Shown here piece after piece: positions 30,507-38,874 of a stretch of DNA of 64,000 nucleotides (positions are counted from its first letter, which is position 1; every line of letters begins with the position of its first letter). The translations under genes were made by a program, and so were the position numbers. Below the pieces are notes generated by a model. It was not told where the DNA came from. It made no database searches and saw only the letters and a list, made by a program, of their open reading frames with translations. The DNA is from Streptomyces sp. NBC_00663 (GTDB lineage Bacteria > Actinomycetota > Actinomycetes > Streptomycetales > Streptomycetaceae): assembly GCF_036226885.1 (NCBI RefSeq), contig NZ_CP109027.1:2046001-2110000 (forward strand), written 5' to 3'.

Positions 30507-31574
30507 GTGCACCGTCGCCGACGACGTCTCTTCCGTCCCCTCCCGCTCGCGACCGCGGCCGCCCTGGTCGCCGTCGCGGCCGTCGCCGTCCCCCAGCTCA
30601 CCCCCGGCGCCTCGGCCGCGACCACTCTGCGCGGTTACGCCGACGGGCGCGGCGTGCGGATCGGCGCGGCCGTCGGGGACACCCCGCTCACCTCGGACTC
30701 GTCGTATGTCTCCGTCCTGGACCGGGAGTTCAACTCGGTGACGGCGGAGAACGCGATGAAGTGGGACGCGCTGGAGCCGAGCCGGGGCACCTACAACTGG
30801 GCCGCGGCGGACCGGCTGGTCAACCACGCCGTCGCGCACGACCAGGGGGTACGGGGGCACACGCTCGTCTGGTACTCACAGTTGCCGTCCTGGCTGAAGA
30901 ACGGGAACTTCTCCGCGTCCCAGCTGAACACGCTGCTGAAGAAGCACATCGACACGACCGTCGGCCGCTACCGGGGCAAGGTCTACGCGTGGGACGTGGT
31001 CAACGAGGCGTTCAACGAGGACGGTTCGATGCGCGGTTCGCTGTGGCAGACCGAGCTGGGCACCGGTTACATCGCCAACGCCCTGAGGTGGGCCCACGCG
31101 GCCGATCCCGCCGCCAAGCTGTACATCAACGACTACAACATCGAGGCGGACAACGCCAAGAGCGACGCCCTGTACGCGCTCGCCAGGCAACTCCTCGCCC
31201 AGGGCGTGCCGTTGCACGGCATCGGCTTCCAGTCGCACTTCGTGGTGGGCCAGGTACCGGCGTCGATGAAGGCCAACCTCAAGCGGTTCTCCGACCTCGG
31301 TCTGGAGGTCTCCGTCACCGAGCTCGACATCCGCGTCCCGCTGCCCGCCTCCGCCGCCGAACTCGCCCGGCAGTCCGCCGACTACAAGCTGGCGAGCGAG
31401 AACTGCCTCGGGGTGAAGCGCTGCGCGGGCGTGACCGTGTGGGGCGTCAGCGACACGTACTCGTGGGTGCCGGGGACGTTCGCCGGATACGGGGCGGCCC
31501 TCCCGTACACCGAACATTACGCGGCGAAGCCCGCCTACACCGGGCTGTCGAACGGGGTCAATCCGAAGGCCTGA
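30507..31574 (+). CDS. Secreted endo-1,4-beta-xylanase, GH10
   Basis: The 355-residue protein has a twin-arginine-rich N-terminus (HRRRRRLFRP) and signal peptide cleaved after GASA. The GH10 barrel shows VTAENAMKWDALEP, HTLVWYSQLPSW, the acid/base Glu in DVVNEAF and the nucleophile Glu in VTELDI. It cuts xylan backbones. It lacks a C-terminal CBM, unlike many Streptomyces GH10 enzymes. AGGAG precedes the GTG at 30507 by 5 nt. The 3' end overlaps the convergent AraC regulator by 17 bp. Confidence 0.95.
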   Translation: MHRRRRRLFRPLPLATAAALVAVAAVAVPQLTPGASAATTLRGYADGRGVRIGAAVGDTPLTSDSSYVSVLDREFNSVTAENAMKWDALEPSRGTYNWAAADRLVNHAVAHDQGVRGHTLVWYSQLPSWLKNGNFSASQLNTLLKKHIDTTVGRYRGKVYAWDVVNEAFNEDGSMRGSLWQTELGTGYIANALRWAHAADPAAKLYINDYNIEADNAKSDALYALARQLLAQGVPLHGIGFQSHFVVGQVPASMKANLKRFSDLGLEVSVTELDIRVPLPASAAELARQSADYKLASENCLGVKRCAGVTVWGVSDTYSWVPGTFAGYGAALPYTEHYAAKPAYTGLSNGVNPKA

Positions 31575-32685
31575 GCCGGCGCCGCAGGTCGCGCGCGGTC
31601 AGCCCGTACTGCTCCTTGAGCCCACGCCCGATGTGGCGCGGGTCGTGGATGCCCCAGCGGGCGGCCACCGAGGCGATGGTGCGGCCGTCGTGGGCGGGGT
31701 CCCGCAGATCGCGGTGGATGCGGGCGAGCCGTTCATGGCGGAGCCAGGCCCAGAAGGGGATGCCGGCGCGCTGGAACAGCCGGTGCAGCTGGCGGTCGGA
31801 GATGCCGTGGGCGGCGGCGACCGAGGCGACGCACAGGGCGGGATCAGAAATGTTGGCCAGGGCGTAGACCCGGATGCGGTCGACGAGTTCGGTGGCGGTG
31901 TCCATGCGGCCCGGGGCGCGTTCGGTGAACGCCGCGATCAGCAGGGACACCAGCGCGTCCGCCATGTAGGCGTCGGCGGGTCCCGTCAGTTCGTGGAGAT
32001 GGCGGCCGAGGCCGTCCAGGAACGCGGCGAGGACCGCCTGGGCGCCGGTGTCCGCGGACAGTCGGCGGGCCGCCTGCCGGACGACGGTGTCGGCGTGGCG
32101 GCCCAGTTCCCCGCGGGGAATGCCGACCGCCAGCACGTCACAGCCGTCGACGACCTCGAGCCGGTAGGGCCGGCTCATGTCGAACACCACGAAGTCGCCG
32201 CTCTCCGCGCGGCTCTGGTGGCCGCCCTGGTCCGCGAGCGCGGGCCGGGACCGGTGCAGCGTCAGCTTGAGCAGCTCCGGGTCGGTGGAGGTGATCGCCC
32301 GCGCCGTGCGGGTGACGAGGTGTCCGGAGCCGCGGACCCGCGCCAGCGCGAGACGCCCCAGCACCGCCGCGTCGATGGACGCCTGGAAGGCGCCCGCTCC
32401 GGGCGCGGTCACGGCGAGCGGCGCGAGGACCGTGGAGGCCGCGAGTTGCAGCTCCCCGACACCCACCCCATGAGCGTGGACCACCCCTGACGCCCCGTCA
32501 CCCACCCCGCGGCCCGCCAACTCGCCACCGCCCGCCCCGCGGCCCGGTAACTCGCCCTCACCCGCCCCGCGGCCGGATAACTTGCCGCCACCCACCCCGC
32601 GGCCCGATGACGCAGGCTCGCCGAGCCGGCGTTCCGGTAACGCACCTTCGCCGACTCCACCGTCCTGTAACGCACCCTCGCTCAC
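31558..32685 (-). CDS. AraC family transcriptional regulator with repeat-rich N-terminus
   Basis: The 375-residue protein ends in an AraC-type double helix-turn-helix (about residues 270-375: CVASVAAAHGISDRQLHRLFQRAGIPF, IASVAARWGIHDPRHIGRGLKEQYG). Residues 85-240 match the AraC-binding-like ligand domain of actinobacterial regulators. The first 70 residues contain four 10-residue Gly-rich repeats and are not part of the usual family. GAGGGGG precedes the GTG at 32685, but a start further down (VGVGELQ region) is possible. It is convergent with the xylanase gene; whether it controls it is unknown. Confidence 0.8.
   Translation of the reverse strand: MSEGALQDGGVGEGALPERRLGEPASSGRGVGGGKLSGRGAGEGELPGRGAGGGELAGRGVGDGASGVVHAHGVGVGELQLAASTVLAPLAVTAPGAGAFQASIDAAVLGRLALARVRGSGHLVTRTARAITSTDPELLKLTLHRSRPALADQGGHQSRAESGDFVVFDMSRPYRLEVVDGCDVLAVGIPRGELGRHADTVVRQAARRLSADTGAQAVLAAFLDGLGRHLHELTGPADAYMADALVSLLIAAFTERAPGRMDTATELVDRIRVYALANISDPALCVASVAAAHGISDRQLHRLFQRAGIPFWAWLRHERLARIHRDLRDPAHDGRTIASVAARWGIHDPRHIGRGLKEQYGLTARDLRRRLRPSD
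32501..32620 (-). repeat. Four 30-bp tandem repeats in the AraC gene 5' end
   Basis: Units starting at 32501, 32531, 32561 and 32591 share CCCRCCCCGCGGCCCG and a 30-bp period. In the regulator frame they encode the 10-residue unit (S/P/A)GRG(A/V)G(E/G)GEL. A more degenerate copy may follow. Confidence 0.85.
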
Positions 32686-32779
32686 GAATCCGTCCCCCTC
32701 ACCGGCCGGGCGCCGTCACCCCTGCGTCTGCCCTGACGTAACGAGGAACCACCCCTTCCGGCAGCCGGCGGACCACCGG

Positions 32780-33043
32780 TCAGTCGTACAGCGCCGAGCG
32801 GACGAAGGCGGCGAGCGCGTCGTCGACGGCATGGGGCTGGGGCCGGCCCGAGGAGTCGAGCCTGTTCCACCGCTGCAAGTTCACCGCGACCGTCATCCGG
32901 CGGCGGCCGGCGGCCCGGATCATGGCCGTCGTGCCGCCGCCCCAGACCGTGCCGCCGTGGCCCACGTCGCCCGTGACGTCCGCCCGTTCGGAACGGACCG
33001 CCGTGCGGTGTTCGAAGAACTCCTCGCCATCCAGCTCGCGCAT
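32780..33043 (-). pseudogene. C-terminal remnant of a serine hydrolase (class C beta-lactamase family)
   Basis: The last 60 codons before the stop at 32780 read DVGHGGTVWGGGTTAMI and MTVAVNLQRW, which fit the end of beta-lactamase-fold serine hydrolases (the HGG motif followed by the last strands). The SxxK and YxN motifs and about 300 upstream residues are absent; upstream sequence is non-coding or belongs to the MFS gene. I call it a decayed fragment, although a short open frame of 87 codons remains. Confidence 0.5.
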
Positions 33044-33234
33044 GTCGAGTCCTCGATCCGCCCGAGCGGCCCCGGCCCGGCCGCCGGGTGACTTCGTCGG
33101 CGATCGGCGACGCCCCGGGCGGGATTCGGTGACTCGTCCGGTCGTCCGGTGTCTACCGTGGTTCCACGGGGGAGCAACGCCGACCGGGACCTTCACCACA
33201 GTTCCGGTCGGCTGCCCCGAACAGCCGGCCGGGG

Positions 33235-34524
33235 TCACGCGGGTACGGGTTCCGGCAGGTGCTCCGGCTCCAGTGAGCGGATGCCCGGTATCGGCGAAGG
33301 CAACAGCCACAGCAGCGCCAGCATCCCGCCGACGGCCGCCACGACGAAGGTCGGCCGGAGTCCGACGCCGGTGGCGAGGGCCCCTCCGGTGAGGGCGCCG
33401 AGGGGGCGGACCCCGTAGTTGACGGTGCTGTAGGCGCCGGTGACGAGGCTGCGGACGCCGTCCGGGACGACCGCGGTCATCAGCGAGTTGAGGTTGACGT
33501 CGAAGAGCATGACGCCGAGGCCGATGAGGAACTGGGCCACGCCCAGCACCCCGGCCCGCGCCCAGGTCGGGCCGTCGGCGACGACCGTGAGGGCGAAGGG
33601 CGCCGGGAACAGGACCGTCCCGACGGCGACGGCACGGCCGAGGCCGATCCGCCGGGACACCCAGGGGGCGACCAGCGCACCGACGAGCGAGCCGGTCGCG
33701 CCGATGCCGAGGGTCAACCCGATGACGCCGGGCGGGAGTTGGAGCTCCCGGTCGGCGAACAGCACGACCATGCCGCTGCCGGTGAGGAAGGTGAAGAAGT
33801 TGATGGTCGTCGTACAGCCGAGGCTCGCCCGCAGCACCGGATGACGCAGGACGAACACCAGCCCCTCCCGGGCACCGTGCCACACCCCCTGCCGGTCCCG
33901 GCGTTCCGGCACCGGCTCGGTCACCCGCACCGGGCGCAGCAGCAGCGCCGACGCCAGGAACGACACCGCGTCCACGGCGACCGCGACGGGCGCGGTGAGC
34001 GCCTGCACGATCCCGCCGCCCAGCGCGGGCCCCGCGATGAAGGACGCCGAACGGGCCGCGCTGAACTTGCTGTTGGCGTCGACGTACGACGACCGCGGCA
34101 CGAGCAGGGCGAACAGCGGTGTGAACGCGCAGTCGGCGAGCACACCCGCGACGCCGCACAGCAGGACGGCGGCGTAGAGGTGTGCCGTCGTCAGCGTGCC
34201 CCACAGGTAGACAGCCGGCAGGGTCAGCAGCACGACCGCCCGGAACAGGTCACACCCGATGATCAGCCGCCGCTTCCCCGGCCGGCCGTCGACCCACGCC
34301 CCCAGCAGCACCCCGAGCAGGTTCGGCGCCCAGGCCAGCGCGGTCAGCCAGGCGACCTGCCCGGCGGAGGCGTCCAGCACCGTGACCGCGATCAGCGGCA
34401 CGGCCACCTCGGAGACCCGGTCGCCCACCTGCGAGATCGCGCTGCTGCTCCAGGTGAGCAGGAAGGGCCGGTCACGCCAGAGGGACTGCCGGTCACGCCA
34501 TCGGGACCACCGGCGGGGGGTCAC
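33235..34524 (-). CDS. MFS transporter
   Basis: The 429-residue protein has about 12 membrane segments and the MFS-type loop GAWVDGRPGKRRLIIGCDL after segment 2. It resembles the actinobacterial enterobactin-exporter-like/MFS_3 group. The GTG start overlaps the stop of the ArsR-type gene (GTGA at 34521-34524), so the two are translationally coupled and the regulator probably controls the exporter. The substrate is unknown. Confidence 0.9.
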   Translation of the reverse strand: MTPRRWSRWRDRQSLWRDRPFLLTWSSSAISQVGDRVSEVAVPLIAVTVLDASAGQVAWLTALAWAPNLLGVLLGAWVDGRPGKRRLIIGCDLFRAVVLLTLPAVYLWGTLTTAHLYAAVLLCGVAGVLADCAFTPLFALLVPRSSYVDANSKFSAARSASFIAGPALGGGIVQALTAPVAVAVDAVSFLASALLLRPVRVTEPVPERRDRQGVWHGAREGLVFVLRHPVLRASLGCTTTINFFTFLTGSGMVVLFADRELQLPPGVIGLTLGIGATGSLVGALVAPWVSRRIGLGRAVAVGTVLFPAPFALTVVADGPTWARAGVLGVAQFLIGLGVMLFDVNLNSLMTAVVPDGVRSLVTGAYSTVNYGVRPLGALTGGALATGVGLRPTFVVAAVGGMLALLWLLPSPIPGIRSLEPEHLPEPVPA

Positions 34525-35129
34525 TCGCCCTCGCCCGCCTCCGGCAGGGCGTACCGCAGCAGTCGTACGCCCCGGGTGCCCGGCGGGCGGTCCGCCGCGT
34601 CCCGGGTGACATAGGGCGCGAGTACGGCCTCCACGGCGTCCTCGATCACGGCGAGTTCCTCGGCGGACACCACGACCCGGGTGTTGGCCAGCCGGGCGAC
34701 GCGACGCCACGCGGGCTCGAGGTCGGGCTCGGTCTCGGCTGCCCAGCGCTCGATCTGCTCCGCGCCCCGGGCGAACATCTCCATGCCCAGCGCCCGCGCC
34801 GCCGAGACCCCGTCCTCGTCGTCGGGCATCTCGAAGCGGAACCCGCGGGCCACCGCCGCCCACCGCCGCTCCCGCCGGTCGGCGCTCCCCTCGGCGTCCC
34901 GCACCAGCCCGAAGCCGGCGAGGTGGCGCAGGTGCCAGCTGGTCACGGAGGGGGTCGCGCCGACGTGCGGGGACAACTGCGTGGCGGTGGCGGGCCCGTG
35001 GCGCTGGAGCCGCTCCAGGACGGCCAGCCGTACGGGATGCGCGAGCGCCCGCATGGCCTTCGGGTCGGTGATCTCGATGTCGCCGAGTCGGTTGCCGGAC
35101 GTGCCGTGAGGACGATCGTCGGAAGCCAT
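34521..35129 (-). CDS. ArsR-type winged helix regulator
   Basis: The 202-residue protein has an ArsR-like winged helix at about residues 25-90 (DPKAMRALAHPVRLAVLERLQ, TATQLSPHVGATPSVTSWHLRHLAGFGLV) followed by a C-terminal helical region. No metal-binding Cys cluster is seen. The ATG at 35129 is favoured over the GTG at 35150 because AGGAG lies between them. Two palindromes directly upstream look like its own operators. It is coupled to an MFS gene and divergent from a secreted phosphodiesterase. Confidence 0.88.
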   Translation of the reverse strand: MASDDRPHGTSGNRLGDIEITDPKAMRALAHPVRLAVLERLQRHGPATATQLSPHVGATPSVTSWHLRHLAGFGLVRDAEGSADRRERRWAAVARGFRFEMPDDEDGVSAARALGMEMFARGAEQIERWAAETEPDLEPAWRRVARLANTRVVVSAEELAVIEDAVEAVLAPYVTRDAADRPPGTRGVRLLRYALPEAGEGE

Positions 35130-35132
35130 GAC

Positions 35133-35150
35133 GTGAGAGTCTCCTCTCAC
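35133..35150. promoter_or_regulatory. ArsR operator 1 / ribosome-binding-site hairpin
   Basis: GTGAGAG-N4-CTCTCAC lies 3 bp before the regulator ATG and contains its Shine-Dalgarno. It can be a protein-binding site in DNA or a hairpin in RNA that hides the ribosome binding site. Confidence 0.6.
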
Positions 35151-35156
35151 AAAGTA

Positions 35157-35172
35157 TGAGAGTCAACTCTCA
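35157..35172. promoter_or_regulatory. ArsR operator 2
   Basis: TGAGAG-N4-CTCTCA repeats the arms of the first site 23 bp away, about two helical turns. On the minus strand it overlaps TTGACT, a possible -35 box of the regulator promoter. Confidence 0.6.
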
Positions 35173-35245
35173 CGTCACCTATGAATGTTGAACAGTTTTC
35201 TCAACTACTCTTTTTAATCCCTTCCGTTGACATGAACATGGGCCC

Positions 35246-36565
35246 ATGAGACGACTCCTCGGCACCCTCGCAGCCGCCGCCCTGGCCCTCACCGGTCTCG
35301 CCGCCACCGGGTCGACGCCCGCCGCGGCGGCCACCACCGGCACCTTCAACGTGCTGACGTACAACGTCGCCGGGCTCCCCGAGGGCCTGAGTTCGGGCCA
35401 CCCGGAGACCAATACCCCGTTGATCTCACCGCGGTTGGCGCCGTACGACATCGTCAACGTCCAGGAGGACTTCAACTACCACGCGGCCCTGTACGCCGGC
35501 GACAACCACCCGTACCGCACCGCGACCAGCGGCGGCGTGCCCTTCGGGGACGGTCTCAACACCCTCTCGGACCACGCCTTCGACGACTTCGAGCGGGTGA
35601 AGTGGAACGACTGCACCGGCACCAACTGCCTGACCCCGAAGGGCTTCTCGCTGGCGCGGGTGCGACTCGCCGAGGGCGTCTTCGTGGACCTGTACAACGT
35701 CCACACCAACGCGGACGACACCGACGACGCGCTCGCCGCCCGGCGGGCCAACATCGAGCAGCTCTCCGACTTCATCCAGGCGAACTCCGCGGGCAACGCC
35801 GTGATCGTCATGGGTGACACGAACACCCGGTACACGCGCTCCGGCGACAACATCCGCACGCTGGCCGACGAGAACGGACTCACGGACGCGTGGGTGCAGC
35901 TGGTGAAGGGCGGGGTGCGGCCGACGCAGGGCGCGGACGCGCTGCTGTGCCCGACGACGGCACCCACCAACGGCTGCGAGGTCGTGGACAAGGTCCTGTA
36001 CCGGGGCAGCAAGCTCTTCTCGCTGACGGCCACCCGCTACAACGACGAGTGGGCGGCGTTCCTCGACTCCTCGGGCGGCAACCTCTCCGACCACTTCCCG
36101 CACACGGTCGACTTCTCCTACACCCTCAACTCGTCCCTGAAGGCGAGTGACTTCTTCGGCGGTCCGCACGGCACGGCCTTCAACGACGCCGACGACCTCC
36201 CGTCCGCCGTCTCCCCGCGCACCCTCACCCTGCGCGGCGGCACCCGCCTGGACGCGCTCTCGCTGACCCACGACGGCGGTACGACGCTCACCCACGGCGG
36301 TACGGGCGGCACGGCGACCTCGCTGACCCTGGCGTCCGGCGAGCACCTCACGTCCGTGAAGCTGACCGAGGGACAGAAGGACGGCCGGACCAGGATCTTC
36401 TCGGCGGCGTTCACGACGGACAAGGGCCGCTCCCTGGCGTCCGGTACGGCCACCTCGGACACGAAGACCTTCACGGCACCCTCGGGTTGGCAGATCGCCG
36501 GCTTCACGGGCCGCGCGGGCGACGAGATCGACAAGCTGGGCGTGGTGTACACGCCGATCGGCTGA
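35246..36565 (+). CDS. Secreted sphingomyelinase-like phosphodiesterase with jacalin-like C-terminus
   Basis: The 439-residue protein has a signal peptide ending in PAAAA, then an endonuclease/exonuclease/phosphatase fold (residues 32-290). Its metal and catalytic motifs are LTYNVAG, VQEDF, GDTNTRY and SDHFPHTVDF. The last 140 residues look like a jacalin-related lectin domain (GGPHGTAFND, IAGFTGRAGDEIDKLGVVYTPIG). Relatives cleave sphingomyelin or other phosphodiesters outside the cell. There is no strong ribosome binding site at 35246. It is divergent from the ArsR/MFS pair and might share its operators. Confidence 0.85.
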   Translation: MRRLLGTLAAAALALTGLAATGSTPAAAATTGTFNVLTYNVAGLPEGLSSGHPETNTPLISPRLAPYDIVNVQEDFNYHAALYAGDNHPYRTATSGGVPFGDGLNTLSDHAFDDFERVKWNDCTGTNCLTPKGFSLARVRLAEGVFVDLYNVHTNADDTDDALAARRANIEQLSDFIQANSAGNAVIVMGDTNTRYTRSGDNIRTLADENGLTDAWVQLVKGGVRPTQGADALLCPTTAPTNGCEVVDKVLYRGSKLFSLTATRYNDEWAAFLDSSGGNLSDHFPHTVDFSYTLNSSLKASDFFGGPHGTAFNDADDLPSAVSPRTLTLRGGTRLDALSLTHDGGTTLTHGGTGGTATSLTLASGEHLTSVKLTEGQKDGRTRIFSAAFTTDKGRSLASGTATSDTKTFTAPSGWQIAGFTGRAGDEIDKLGVVYTPIG

Positions 36566-36647
36566 CGGTCGCGGCACCGCCCGAGTTGATGTTCCCGGGG
36601 TCCGGCCTGTACCTAAGGAGTGATCAGGACACGCTGGAGGGGGACCG

Positions 36648-38189
36648 GTGACACCGGAGGCTCTTGGACCGTTCAACCGCCGGGTTCGCCTGGTCGTCGA
36701 GGTCCGCGACGACCAGGACGAACGGGAGCTGGCCGAGGGCCTGTTCAGGGCCCAGGGATGGGGGGTGCGGCCGGTCCGGGACGGTGACGCGGTCACCCCC
36801 GACGACGGGTACGCGGCGTTCGTCGTCGAGATACCCGTGCACGGCTCGCGCTGGACGGCCCGCGGGGCCGCCGTCGAGCGGCTGACCTCGCTCGCGGACC
36901 GGCGGAAGGTCGACGTGTGGGTGCGGGAGACCAAGCTGGTCCCGCTCAAGTCGGCGACTCCGCACACGACTTACCACGTCCATCACAAGGTGCCCGAGGG
37001 CGCGGGCCCGGTCCTGCGCCGGCTCGCCGAGCAGTGGATCGCCGTGGGCGGCTGGGACGTACGGCACACGCTGCATCTGCGCGGGGAGCAGACCGAGGAC
37101 CAACGCGAGCGGGCGCTGGCCGAGTTGGAGGCGCGCAACATCGGCGGCCGGCCGTTCGACCGCGAGCTGCACGACGTCCGGGTGGCGATGGGGCCCGCGG
37201 GCGGCGACGGTTCGGCGGATCCGCGACGGCAGGCGATCACGACCGCGGCGATGATCGCCGTCATCCTGCTCTGCCTGGCCTGCGGCTTCACGCTCGGCGC
37301 CGTCACCAGCCCGTGGCGCTGGACGGCCCTCCTGCCTCCCGCCGGGCTCGCCTGGCCGGTAGGCGCCTGGCTGACCTCCAACGCGCCCCGGCCGTGGCCG
37401 GTCAGGCTGGGCTTCGGTGTCGTGTTCATCGGGGCGCTGACCTGCGCCGGATACTTCTGGGCGGGCTCCCAGGAGACAAGCCTGTCCCAGCAGTTCGCCT
37501 GGCTCCTCGTCACCCTGGGCATCGGTTTCGTCGCCTTCGGCCTCTGGTACGCGCTCAGCGCCTCGTGGTTCAGCCGCAACGTGCAGTGGTTCCTGCCGGT
37601 GCTGGCCGCGCCGCTGCCGTTCGTCATCCCATGGGTCGGGGCGTTCCTGCACGCGGTCTACCTGGAGGACATGTTCGGCATCCCGGCGGACGCCGTGCAC
37701 GTCGGCTTCTACTGGCAGTACGCCGTCGCGCTGAAGCCGCTGGGGGTGGCGGTGGTGTGCGTCCTCACCGCGCTCGCGGTGGGCGGCTGGGCGCGGCACT
37801 TCAACGTGGCCGCGTCCGTCGGCGGCTTCTTCCGTCTGATGCTGGTGCTGGCCGGGCTCGTCGCGGTGCTGACGACGGTGACCCTCTCCCTGGACGCGAC
37901 CGAGAAGGCCGCAGACCGGGCGATGGACGCGGCAGCCGAGGGCCGCCGTCCCCCCGCCTACTACGGCCTCCAGGGCGACCTGGTCTGCGTCCGCCCCCTC
38001 TCCGGCCGGATCCCGGTCATCAACGGCCCCCTCCCCACGACCCGCCCCCTGATCTCCTTCCAGCCGAACGGCGACACGCTCTGGCTCTGGGACCCCTCCC
38101 GCTCCCGCGGCGAGGACACCACCCGGCACGCACTGCGCGTGCGAGCGGAGGACGTGTCCCTGAGCGCGGCACACGGCACACACTGCTGA
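36648..38189 (+). CDS. Membrane protein of unknown function
   Basis: The 513-residue protein has a soluble N-terminal region (1-185) and a membrane core of about six or seven segments between residues 195 and 415, then a soluble tail of about 95 residues. The N-terminal half seems to hold two related alpha/beta units (VRLVVEVRDDQDERELAEGLFRAQGW and YHVHHKVPEGAGPVLRRLAEQW). I do not recognise a named family. GGAGG lies just before the GTG at 36648. It is followed 55 bp later by a TetR regulator. Confidence 0.75.
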   Translation: MTPEALGPFNRRVRLVVEVRDDQDERELAEGLFRAQGWGVRPVRDGDAVTPDDGYAAFVVEIPVHGSRWTARGAAVERLTSLADRRKVDVWVRETKLVPLKSATPHTTYHVHHKVPEGAGPVLRRLAEQWIAVGGWDVRHTLHLRGEQTEDQRERALAELEARNIGGRPFDRELHDVRVAMGPAGGDGSADPRRQAITTAAMIAVILLCLACGFTLGAVTSPWRWTALLPPAGLAWPVGAWLTSNAPRPWPVRLGFGVVFIGALTCAGYFWAGSQETSLSQQFAWLLVTLGIGFVAFGLWYALSASWFSRNVQWFLPVLAAPLPFVIPWVGAFLHAVYLEDMFGIPADAVHVGFYWQYAVALKPLGVAVVCVLTALAVGGWARHFNVAASVGGFFRLMLVLAGLVAVLTTVTLSLDATEKAADRAMDAAAEGRRPPAYYGLQGDLVCVRPLSGRIPVINGPLPTTRPLISFQPNGDTLWLWDPSRSRGEDTTRHALRVRAEDVSLSAAHGTHC

Positions 38190-38210
38190 CGCCTTTATGC
38201 ACTAGCATGA

Positions 38211-38229
38211 AACCTAGACACCCTAGGTT
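38211..38229. promoter_or_regulatory. TetR operator candidate
   Basis: AACCTAG-N5-CTAGGTT is a perfect 7-bp inverted repeat 15 bp before the TetR start. Its size and place fit an autoregulatory TetR-family operator. Confidence 0.65.
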
Positions 38230-38244
38230 ATCGGAGACAGCCCC

Positions 38245-38874
38245 ATGGCCCGCGCAGGAATCACCGCCGAACGGCTCACCGAGGCCGCCGCGGATCTCGC
38301 CGACGAGGTCGGGTTCGACAAGGTCACCGTGTCCGCGCTGGCCCGGCACTTCGGCGTCAAGGACGCGAGTCTGTACTCGCACGTCAAGAACCTCCAGGAG
38401 CTGCGCACCCGCGTCGCGCTGCTCGCCGGCGCGGAGATGATCGACCGGATCGCCGTGGCCGTGGCGGGCCGGGCCGGCAAGGACGCGCTGGCCGCGTTCG
38501 CCGGCGCCTATCGGGAGTACGCCCTGGAGCGGCCCGGCCGCTACGCCGCCACCCAGATCCGTATCGACCAGGCACTCATCGCCGACTCCCCCGGCTTCCA
38601 CCGCACCGCCGAGATCACCTACGGCATGCTCCGCGCCTACGGCCTGGAGGAACCCGACCTCACCGACGCCGTCCGCCTGCTGCGCAGCACCTTCCACGGC
38701 TACTGCGCCCTGGAGTCCACGGGAGGCTTCGGCGCCTCCCGTGACGTACAGAAGTCCTGGGACCGCGCGATCGACGCCCTGCACGTCCTGCTGGAGAACT
38801 GGCCCCGTGAGGAGCGTTCAGGGTCGTCCGAGGGCCGCGATCTCGTCGTACGAGGGGGCAGCGCCCCGCGGTGA
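38245..38874 (+). CDS. TetR/AcrR family transcriptional regulator
   Basis: The 209-residue protein begins with a TetR helix-turn-helix (TAERLTEAAADLADEVGFDKVTVSALARHFGVKDASLYSHVKN) and continues with a C-terminal ligand domain of the TetR_C/WHG type (YREYALERPGRYAAT, FHGYCALESTGGFG). A perfect inverted repeat precedes it. Its 3' end overlaps the convergent PEP-mutase-like gene by 57 bp. The effector is unknown; the neighbouring membrane protein gene upstream could be a target. Confidence 0.9.
   Translation: MARAGITAERLTEAAADLADEVGFDKVTVSALARHFGVKDASLYSHVKNLQELRTRVALLAGAEMIDRIAVAVAGRAGKDALAAFAGAYREYALERPGRYAATQIRIDQALIADSPGFHRTAEITYGMLRAYGLEEPDLTDAVRLLRSTFHGYCALESTGGFGASRDVQKSWDRAIDALHVLLENWPREERSGSSEGRDLVVRGGSAPR

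Noticed and set aside
35187..35205. GTTGA...TCAAC inverted repeat as a third ArsR operator
   Set aside because: Its arms differ from TGAGAG/CTCTCA and are only 5 bp, so chance is likely in this A/T-richer stretch.
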